NCBI GenBank assembly: GCA_017995695.1
Contig: JAGOIJ010000079.1
Coordinates: forward strand, 1-7,344
Reading direction: 5' to 3'
DNA: 7,344 bases
Source of the DNA: Candidatus Omnitrophota bacterium
Lineage (GTDB): Bacteria; Omnitrophota; Gorgyraeia; Gygaellales; Profunditerraquicolaceae
Position numbers and translations under genes: made by a program. Positions 1 to 6,300 of this stretch are shown piece by piece. Under the pieces are notes generated by a model. That model did not search any database and was not told the DNA's origin. It saw only the letters and a program-made list of their open reading frames with translations. Position 1 is the stretch's first letter. The number at the start of each line of letters is the position of its first letter.

Positions 1-1
1 G

Positions 2-139
2 CCTGATAAAACGCTTATGCCGCCGGTTCCGGGTTTAAGCAGCGGCATTCAACCAAAGCCTTACCGGGACTATCTTACTTTAAAAGATACCTCGGAAGGA
101 GAACTTATACTAAAGGGACATAAAGATGATGCCGAATAA
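2..139 (+). CDS. C-terminal end of an upstream protein (partial)
   Basis: An open frame enters from the left edge and ends at TAA 137-139, giving the last 45 residues of a protein. The piece is rich in Pro and Gly at its start (MPPVPGLSSG) and ends in a charged tail (GHKDDAE). No domain can be recognised in so short a fragment. Its stop lies 14 bases inside the next gene, the kind of overlap seen between translationally coupled genes. The next two genes also overlap, which makes it more believable as a real gene end than a chance open frame. No promoter-like or terminator-like signal separates it from the following gene, so the upstream operon probably continues through. The main doubt is that 45 open codons at a window edge can occur by chance. 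Confidence 0.55.
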   Translation, partial: PDKTLMPPVPGLSSGIQPKPYRDYLTLKDTSEGELILKGHKDDAE

Positions 140-1178
140 GAAAATGATTTTGACGGTATTGCTTGGCATGGCGTTACTTACGTTATTGATGGGAAGTGTA
201 TTGTTGGGACTGCGGCATACGCGCATAGAGAAAGAGTTAAAGGAGCAAAAAACTTCGTTTTCAACGACAGTTGAAAAACTAAATAAAGAAAACCTTGCAT
301 TGAAAGACAACTATGCTATAATACAAAACAATTATGCCGCTCTGCAAAAGGAACATCAGGAACTCGTTAATTCACATGATGTTCTGGCAAAAGAAGAGCA
401 CGATTACGTAACGCAAAAAGAGCGCATAAAAAAGCTTGCGGCGTATCTTGCTAAAGTAAAGAACGATAAGGATTCACTCGAGCAAGAAAAAGACCGCGCA
501 GTCGATGAGAGCTTTGCGTTAAAAGAGCAGGTGCGTTTGCTTGGTGAGGTAAAGCAGGAATTGCTTAATGAAAAAGCCAAGCTTGAAGAAACCCTGCTTA
601 AGGTCGGCGATAAAAACGGCGCTATAAGGCTACAGAAAGAAAAAGCGGCGCTTGAAAAAGAAAACAACGAATTGTTGAGTCGACTGAAACAGGTCGATGC
701 CGACTTGAAAAAGATCAGCGATTCAAAAGAAAAATCGGAAAAAGAAGCGCAGGAACTTTCGCAACGATTAGATACCTTAAGCCGAGAATATGCTGAGGTT
801 GCACGCAAGAATAAGGCCTTTGAACAAAAGGTTGCCAATGACCCGAAAAAATTCGCGGAGCTTGCGCATCAGAACAAAGTCCTTATTCGACGCACTTCCA
901 ACATGCATTACAACCTCGGCGTTTTTTATACCGAGCGCAAGCAGTACTCGCGCGCAGTTGCCGAATACGAAAAGGCACTCGAATTAACCCCTGATGATAT
1001 CTATGCGCATTTCAACTTGGGCTACATCTATGCGGAGTATGAGGTCAACCGCGAAAAGGCAACAGAGCATTTCCGGCATTACCTGCGTTTGGCTAAAGAA
1101 GACGATAAGGATGTTGATTGGGTAAGAAAATATCTGCTTACCTGGGAATCATATGATGGAAAGAAACCAATTGAATAA
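126..1178 (+). CDS. Membrane-anchored coiled-coil protein with C-terminal TPR repeats
   Basis: 350 residues. A hydrophobic stretch at about residues 7-29, after a short Asn/Lys N-terminus, looks like an uncleaved signal anchor. Residues about 32-250 are almost entirely Glu, Lys, Leu, Gln and Asp in heptad-like order, with runs such as EKAALEKENNELLSRLKQ, so a long parallel coiled coil is likely. Residues about 259-327 contain two TPR motifs (HYNLGVFY...A..EYEKALELTP, then HFNLGYIY...EKATEHFRHYLRL). TPRs bind partner proteins or peptides. The predicted topology places the rod and TPRs outside the inner membrane, as a spacer and docking platform. The start is bounded by an in-frame TAA at 111-113. 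ATG 126 and ATG 129 are both possible, with the GGGA at 115-118 serving as ribosome site 7 or 10 bases away. The gene overlaps both neighbours. It contains no N-X-S/T sequon, unlike the giant gene downstream. The precise role is unknown. Confidence 0.88.
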   Translation: MMPNKKMILTVLLGMALLTLLMGSVLLGLRHTRIEKELKEQKTSFSTTVEKLNKENLALKDNYAIIQNNYAALQKEHQELVNSHDVLAKEEHDYVTQKERIKKLAAYLAKVKNDKDSLEQEKDRAVDESFALKEQVRLLGEVKQELLNEKAKLEETLLKVGDKNGAIRLQKEKAALEKENNELLSRLKQVDADLKKISDSKEKSEKEAQELSQRLDTLSREYAEVARKNKAFEQKVANDPKKFAELAHQNKVLIRRTSNMHYNLGVFYTERKQYSRAVAEYEKALELTPDDIYAHFNLGYIYAEYEVNREKATEHFRHYLRLAKEDDKDVDWVRKYLLTWESYDGKKPIE

Positions 1179-2142
1179 TCTGTCGCGAATACATAGATGG
1201 CGCGTTGGGCTGATGGCGTTAGTATTAAGTGCAGGATGCATGGCGTTTGCATTCGCGCAAGCTGAAAACAAAACCAGCGATCCTCAGGCTCAAGTAATCG
1301 GAACTATTTTTAACGCGCCAGTTCCGGTTAATAATTATTATTTCATCCGCAGTGCTATTATGGTTTTTGGCAATCGTTGGGGTACGCAGCCACAAACGCC
1401 AGAGCAGTTAGACGATGTAACCTGGGAGCAATTGGTATTATCATTTGAGGCGTATCGGCGCAATATTTCAGTTTCACCTGTTGAGCTTGCTTTAGAGATC
1501 GACCGAGTCATGCAAAGTGAAAAGGTAAATTTTGATCGCACGAAGGATTTGAAAGCCTATGAAAAGTGGGTGAAGGAAAAAACAAATGAGCCTGTTGAAT
1601 TATTTGAAAACCAATTGCGGCATCTGGTGCAGATTCAGAAATTACGCGACCAGGTCCAAAGCACTATTAAACCTATAGTAACTGAAGAGGCGACGCGACA
1701 GGCTTTTCTTGATGAGCAAAACCACCTTGATCTGGAGGTGGCAAAGTTTGAGTATCAGCAGCAGGCGCAGCAGTTTTTTGAAGCGGTTAAGCGCAAGCCT
1801 GATTTGTGGGAAGAGACCAAAAAAAATAAACCGGAAATTTTCAAGCGGCCGGGCATGGTAACCATCATCTTTCTTATGGATCTTTGGAAATTTCCGCGCA
1901 ATGCTCTTTACGCAATGCTTACGATGGATGATGGCCAATTGCATCAGCCAGAACCAATCTTTGAGGGGTTTGGAGTGTTTAAGGTTTTGGGAAAAAGGCC
2001 TGCGGATGAATCAGGATTTGCCAAATCAAAGAACGTTTATTTTGATCGCGTTGCCATTCGGCAGCGCAATGACAGCATGCGAGATTGGCTGACTAAATTA
2101 AAGCAGGATGCCAGCATAAAAATTTATAAACAAGGAGGGTAA
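1153..2142 (+). CDS. SurA/parvulin-family-like secreted folding protein
   Basis: 329 residues. The signal peptide has a basic n-region (residues 4-17), a hydrophobic core at about 18-35, and a likely signal peptidase cut after AFA at 35 (AFA|QA). Residues about 45-195 have the helical layout of the SurA/PpiC N-terminal chaperone domain: a strand-like VIGTIF..PVPV opening, the ISVSPVELALEIDRVM helix, FENQLRHLVQIQKLRDQV, then VTEEATRQAFLDEQ. A C-terminal stretch (about 250-325) looks like the end of a parvulin domain: a DDGQL.QPEPI turn, FGVFKVLGKRPADES, and a closing helix with DWLTKLKQDASIKIY. The usual parvulin R-H-I-L strand and G-G-D-L-G motif are not visible. It may therefore be a chaperone without isomerase activity, helping outer-membrane or surface proteins fold in the periplasm. 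The start overlaps the previous gene by 26 bases; ATG 1153 or 1156 are alternatives. The family call rests on pattern memory, not a search. Confidence 0.7.
   Translation: MMERNQLNNLSRIHRWRVGLMALVLSAGCMAFAFAQAENKTSDPQAQVIGTIFNAPVPVNNYYFIRSAIMVFGNRWGTQPQTPEQLDDVTWEQLVLSFEAYRRNISVSPVELALEIDRVMQSEKVNFDRTKDLKAYEKWVKEKTNEPVELFENQLRHLVQIQKLRDQVQSTIKPIVTEEATRQAFLDEQNHLDLEVAKFEYQQQAQQFFEAVKRKPDLWEETKKNKPEIFKRPGMVTIIFLMDLWKFPRNALYAMLTMDDGQLHQPEPIFEGFGVFKVLGKRPADESGFAKSKNVYFDRVAIRQRNDSMRDWLTKLKQDASIKIYKQGG
2133..2139 (+). promoter_or_regulatory. Strong Shine-Dalgarno for the gene at 2146
   Basis: AGGAGGG lies 6-7 bases before ATG 2146 and inside the last codons of the preceding gene. It is the best match to the anti-Shine-Dalgarno sequence in the window. 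It fixes the start at 2146 and suggests this small secreted protein may be made at a higher rate than the upstream genes, whose ribosome sites are weaker. Confidence 0.85.
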
Positions 2143-2145
2143 AGG

Positions 2146-2646
2146 ATGAAAACAATTTTTGTATGTACCGCGGTGTTAAGTGTTGTATGCCTGATCGGGC
2201 ACGATAGTTTTGCTGCTGATAAAAAGGGGCAAGTGCGGGTGAATGCTAATCTTGAGGCAGAAAAACAGTTGCGCATTCAGAAGAACCAGCAGGCGATGAC
2301 GCAGGCTTCGGCAGTGCTAGGAGCAAAAGAATGGCTGGTCACGTTTATCCCCGATAGCGAGCCAGGGGCAAAAAAGGTAGCTTTAAAGACCGATATGCTG
2401 ACCGTTAAAGACGGCAGGGTTTCAGCTAAAGGTCTTTTAGCTCGGGGCTATCAGGAGTCGAATTACACTATGAGCGTGATGAATGATGGCACCGTGATCT
2501 GGGAAACAATGCAGAAAAGTAAGCTGGAAGGCGGGGTGTTGTTTTTGCGTGGAGAACTAAGGGGCGATGTGTTGACTGGTTTTATGACGCTGCAGCCGGC
2601 AAAAGGAAAGCGCGAAGATTACTCGTTTACTTCTGGTAAAGTCTAG
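2146..2646 (+). CDS. Small secreted protein of unknown family, beta-rich
   Basis: 166 residues. A clear signal peptide (MKTIF start, hydrophobic to about residue 18) has a cut site SFA|AD after residue 23. The mature part opens with a charged helix-like stretch (about 25-55, LEAEKQLRIQKNQQAM). It then alternates hydrophobic and polar residues as in an antiparallel beta sheet (about 60-166). Noticeable motifs are GYQESNYTM, the G-T-V-I-W-E-T-M-Q strand, FLRGELRGDVLTGFM and a closing YSFTSGKV. The regular strand-turn pattern suggests a small barrel or lipocalin-like sheet, but this is inference and I do not recognise the family with certainty. It follows the SurA-like gene after 3 bases and has its own strong ribosome site, so it is very probably the last gene of that operon, with the terminator at 2787-2817 downstream. 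It likely acts in the periplasm or outside the cell. Confidence 0.82.
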   Translation: MKTIFVCTAVLSVVCLIGHDSFAADKKGQVRVNANLEAEKQLRIQKNQQAMTQASAVLGAKEWLVTFIPDSEPGAKKVALKTDMLTVKDGRVSAKGLLARGYQESNYTMSVMNDGTVIWETMQKSKLEGGVLFLRGELRGDVLTGFMTLQPAKGKREDYSFTSGKV

Positions 2647-2736
2647 AAAGGAGCATCAGAGTATTTTTAAGCGCCTAGAGGAATACGAGAGGAGTTATGG
2701 TAAGGCTTGTTTTAAAGGTTCAATAGTCAACAGCAC

Positions 2737-2748
2737 CCTATATATAGG
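2737..2748. repeat. Perfect 12-base palindrome CCTATATATAGG
   Basis: A perfect inverted repeat made of CCTATA and TATAGG with no spacer, about 40 bases before the terminator hairpin. It could be a regulator site or overlap a -10 element (TATATA at 2741-2746; TTCAAT at 2719-2724 would be a poor -35 with a 16-base spacer). Nothing else supports a function; an AT-core palindrome of this size can arise by chance. Confidence 0.35.
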
Positions 2749-2786
2749 TAAGAGATGACCATTGAAGGTTACAATCTGAAATCAAT

Positions 2787-2817
2787 AAAAATCCCAAGAA
2801 ATCACTTGGGATTTTTT
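2787..2817 (+). terminator. Intrinsic (Rho-independent) terminator
   Basis: The left arm AAAAATCCCAAG pairs with the right arm CTTGGGATTTTT around a 6-base loop (2799-2804). This gives a perfect stem of 10-12 pairs with a CCC/GGG centre and a run of six T on its 3' side. The A-run on the left side means it could also work in the other orientation. It lies about 140 bases after the stop of the gene ending at 2646 and about 70 bases before the next real start. It therefore closes the upstream operon and implies a separate promoter for the gene at 2890. It may equally act as an attenuator in a longer leader, but no alternative anti-terminator structure was found. Confidence 0.9.
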
Positions 2818-2876
2818 ATGTTTATAAATAAATTTCTAAATCCCTTTATAAACAAAATACAAAATACTACGGTTAA

Positions 2877-2881
2877 GAGGG
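2877..2881 (+). promoter_or_regulatory. Shine-Dalgarno that sets the start of the 2890 gene
   Basis: GAGGG sits 8 bases before ATG 2890. It supports starting this gene after the terminator, not at the earlier in-frame ATG 2755, which would place a strong transcription terminator inside the coding sequence. Confidence 0.7.
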
Positions 2882-2889
2882 TGATAGTG

Positions 2890-3342
2890 ATGGTAGAAAA
2901 GATCACGCTTATGATGGTTGTTGTTTCTGTGGTTGTAAGCTGCTGCGCGGCAGAGAATTGTTTTGCGCAGGCAAGCGTAAAAAAAGAAAAAGTGATCAAG
3001 CAGACAGTATCGCCAAAAGAGCTGGTGGGTGAGATTTCAAGCATTGACAAGCGCTACATCGCAGTAGTATTTAAACAAGATCTGGCAGGAGGATCCGAAG
3101 AAGAAATTCTTTTGCCTGTGCATGATAAGAGTTTGAAACTCGACCATGTGCAGGATCTCACCGGCCTGCAACAGGGCGATACGGTCAGGATCCAGTATGA
3201 CCAGGAAATGACTGATTTTGATTCAGGCCGTAAAGAATCAGCGCTTAAAACCAAAAGAATCGGATTAATTAAGAAAGGTAAGCCTCTGCAAAGGCCGGTT
3301 GGGTTTTCTGATCCGGAAGGCATTTTTCGTAGCGGAGAATAG
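2890..3342 (+). CDS. Small secreted or lipid-anchored protein, unknown function
   Basis: 150 residues from ATG 2890. The frame is open back to 2755, but the earlier part overlaps the terminator, and only from 2890 does the protein begin with a proper signal peptide. That peptide has a short VEK n-region, a core of Val and Met at about residues 5-17, and either a signal peptidase I cut at CFA|QA (after 26) or a lipobox-like VVSC with Cys18. The mature part starts with a Lys-rich linker. It continues with a small beta domain: a GEISSIDKRYIAVVF strand pair, EEILLPVHDKSLKLDH, LTGLQQGDTVRIQYDQ, and a last strand before a Lys/Pro-rich tail. The G-D-T-V-x-I-x-Y pattern resembles small OB-like periplasmic domains, but the family is not identified. 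It is followed after 6 bases by the giant gene, so the two are surely co-transcribed and this product may be an accessory of the giant protein. Confidence 0.8.
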   Translation: MVEKITLMMVVVSVVVSCCAAENCFAQASVKKEKVIKQTVSPKELVGEISSIDKRYIAVVFKQDLAGGSEEEILLPVHDKSLKLDHVQDLTGLQQGDTVRIQYDQEMTDFDSGRKESALKTKRIGLIKKGKPLQRPVGFSDPEGIFRSGE

Positions 3343-3348
3343 CAACGC

Positions 3349-6300
3349 ATGGCAAAGTGGTTAAGGACAAAACTTAAAGAGAATCAGTCGTTTATCAGCA
3401 CATTGCTTTTACTGGTGTTGGCAGGCGCCTTGTTTCTCTTCTTTAATTATACGGAAGCGTTCCAGCTGAAACGGGCGATAAGAAGGACTACGACTGGTTT
3501 GGTTGGCACGCTTAACGAAACCACGACTGATGATTTGACTGATGGGGGGATCAATCCGGAGTTTATTGATGAACCGATAGATATTACGAAATCATTTCTT
3601 ATGTTTTCCCAGAGTACCGCCGGCGCCGAGCGACGCGATTATACGGATGCGTTCGGAGACTCTGGTCCGGACAGCGCTTTGTTTGCCCGCCGAAGCGCAG
3701 GCGTCTCAAGCGGTCCTTTGAGCTATACGTTGCTTGAGTTTGTTGATGGAGTCAATGCGACCGCATCCCGTACGCTCGTCGGAGAGACATTCTGGTACAA
3801 AAATGTTACCCTGCCAAAGTCTTTTGATCTAAACCGCACTATCGCGGTGCTGAGCTGGATGACCTGGAGAACATCTACTATCAGAGATATAGGTTCTGTG
3901 TATAGTGTGGGATTTCTTGCTGATGATAAAATCCAGATACGCCGCGGTTATCGCACGAACAGTTATATTAATGACGTTGCCTACCAGATCCTTGAGTTTG
4001 ACCGCGACGTAAGTGTCCGGTACGGCTGCGTTACTATTGCCTCCGGCCAGCGCGGCACCAATATTAATCTGGACCCAGCAGTCGACCTCAATAAGACGTT
4101 TTTGTTATTCTCATCGAGCTATGGAGAAAGATTAACCGCTATCGGAGCTACAGACGGAAGCAATGAGGCTTTGTACGCGGTCAAGGGCAATTTTACCAGT
4201 TCCTCCAATCTGAATTTTTCCCGTTATGGCAATAACCAAATGGTCACTATTCCGTACTTTGTGGTAGAGTTTGAAAATAATGCTTTTGTGCAGCCAAAGG
4301 AAAATGTCGCTGTTACTGCTCAAGGCGCAGATCATAGTTTTACCGCGGTTGATCTGAACCGCAGCTTTCCGGTACGGTCGGTGAAGCTGAATGTTAATGA
4401 TAGTGCCAGCCTTGATAATATCATGTATTCGGCCTGCCTGACCTCGACGACAACCATGAATTTGAGCCGCACCGGTTCGGACGGCGTTTCTACTGATATA
4501 TCTTCGTTTATCGTGCAGTTGCCTGCGCTTGATATCTTAAAGCCTGATGATGTCGGGACGCTGTATGTCGGCGATAATGATTCGAGTACGCAGATCCAGT
4601 GGTTGATTCCCCGCGGCGACAGAACGGAAAATTATACATTCTGGCTATGCAAGGGTTCTGTTGCCGGAGACTGCAGCGTTGCTAATATTGCCAACTACAA
4701 TATTTTCCTCGGCAACATGTCCGGAGAGCAAACCAACGCTTCGAATCTGACATTTGCCTGGAATATCACGGATATGCTAGCGGGCGGAGCCTCTAATCCT
4801 ATTACAGAGGTTGCGCGCGTTGCTGTGGCAGATTGGACTACCAGCGCAAGCATGTCGGCATCAACGTATAATTGGGATATCTCTAACTATGATTTTAAGA
4901 TCCGCGGTAGGCTTAATCTCACTGCGCCTGCTGCAGACGCACTTGTCTATGTCGGCAATAAACTGCAGGTTAATTGGACCAAGAATGGCAATTTCTCCGG
5001 CAACAACTTCAATCTTTCCTATGCCGATGACAGTAGTAATTTTATTCCGCTTGTCGCAGGCGTTACTCACTCGTTGACACAGGCGGATTGCAATTGCAGC
5101 GGCTATAATGCGACGCAGTGCTGGTATAACTGGAGTGTGCCGCTGAATCTTTCCGATAAGTTCAGGGTGCGTGTTAATACGACCACTAATCCGGATCGCT
5201 ATTGTTCAACCTCAGGCAATTTCAGTGTTACCGATGCGTTAGACCTGACGGTAAATGACATCACTGCTCCCTATGGTACCTTTAGCCCGGGCGAACCGGT
5301 GAATATTTCTTGGACAAAACTCGGTAATTATACCAACCTTAATACTAATTTTACTTTTTCATTTGCTCCATCATTAACAGGGACGTATACCGAAATCCCT
5401 GCTTTAACCAGGATTACTGAAGCGCAGGCAAATTGCACGCAGACAGATTGTTTTATCAATTGGACCGCTCCTGCAGCCAAGAGTACCGATTGCCGCATCC
5501 GTATAAACGTAACCGGCCTACCAAGCCAGCTTTTTAATATCAGCGAACCGTTCACTATTGATACCTTTGTTACTCTCGTGCAGCCTAATTCCGGGACGTA
5601 TTATTTCGGGCAGAACTTTGAGATACAGTGGGATAGGGGTGGCGATTTTTCCTCCAGTTTCTTTGACGTTGTGCTTATTAATGCCTCCGACTACTCGGTG
5701 GCGCAGACCATTGCTGATGACAAGACGCAAGTTGAGTGTAATTGCGATGGAGCTGATACCGCTTGCAATTATACCTGGTTTGTCCCGACTATTGTTGGTG
5801 ATAATTACAAGGTTTTGGTTTACGCGACCACCGACACGTCAGTTAACTCCAGCTCTGCCAACCCTCTGACCATTGCCGGTCACATCTATGACATTACCCC
5901 TGACGGAGGAGAGACATGGTACATGGGCCAGACTGCTACCGTAACGTGGAAGAAGGTCGGTAACTTCACTGATCCCGCTGCCAATTTTACGGTTGCGTTA
6001 TCTTCGACCGGCGCAAACCCTTATACTGTCCTTTATACTAATCTCACGGCATTGCAAGCGAATTGTTCAGCTGAAGGGGATAATAGTTGTTATTACGATG
6101 ATATTGATGTGTTGCCCTGGTATGGCAGCACGTTTAAAGTAAATGTTTCATCCATTATTGACCCGCCTAATCTGCAAAACACAACCTTAGGCACATTCAA
6201 TGTTTCTGCGTCCGTGAACATAACCACGCCCACCGGAACTACCAAATGGTATATGGGTAATGGTTATTATGTGAATTGGACCAAAAACGCAGATTTTCGT

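Larger units (their letters stand above)
2647..2889 (+). other. Intergenic regulatory region between two transcription units
   Basis: 243 bases with no convincing gene. In order it holds a purine-rich start (AAAGGAG at 2647-2653), a second purine run AGAGGAG at 2688-2694 followed too closely by a 9-codon open frame (2697-2726), the palindrome CCTATATATAGG (2737-2748), the intrinsic terminator (2787-2817), a strongly AT-rich stretch (about 2815-2870) and a ribosome site (2877-2881). The AT-rich stretch is the natural place for a promoter driving 2890-3342 and the giant gene. TATAAA at 2847-2852 is a possible -10 element, but I see no good -35 partner at the right distance. No known riboswitch was recognised. 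Confidence 0.6.

Noticed and set aside
404..838. 144-residue open frame on the - strand
   Set aside because: It is the antisense of the coiled-coil gene. The Ser/Phe/Cys-rich composition is what Lys/Glu-rich codons give on the opposite strand.
1228..1239. Lipobox-like LSAGC in the signal peptide of the SurA-like protein
   Set aside because: The residue three before Cys is Ser, not Leu, Val or Ile, and a better signal peptidase I site (AFA|QA) follows. Lipid anchoring is less likely, though not excluded.
2697..2726. Nine-codon open frame after AGAGGAG (possible leader peptide)
   Set aside because: Only 2 bases separate the purine run from the ATG, and the peptide shows no run of a regulatory amino acid. 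No competing hairpin was found between it and the terminator.
2755..2889. N-terminal extension of the small secreted protein
   Set aside because: It contains the terminator hairpin and lacks a well-spaced ribosome site; the signal peptide begins only after 2890.
3349..3450. Type IV prepilin-like N-terminus of the giant protein
   Set aside because: There is no G-F/G-M cleavage site before the hydrophobic helix and no Glu at +5. A plain signal anchor fits better.
4811..5077. Open frames of 88, 103 and 84 residues on the + strand at 4811-5077, 5558-5869 and 6302-6556
   Set aside because: They lie in another frame inside the giant gene, whose repeat pattern is continuous across all three places. 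They have no ribosome site and no domain-like composition.
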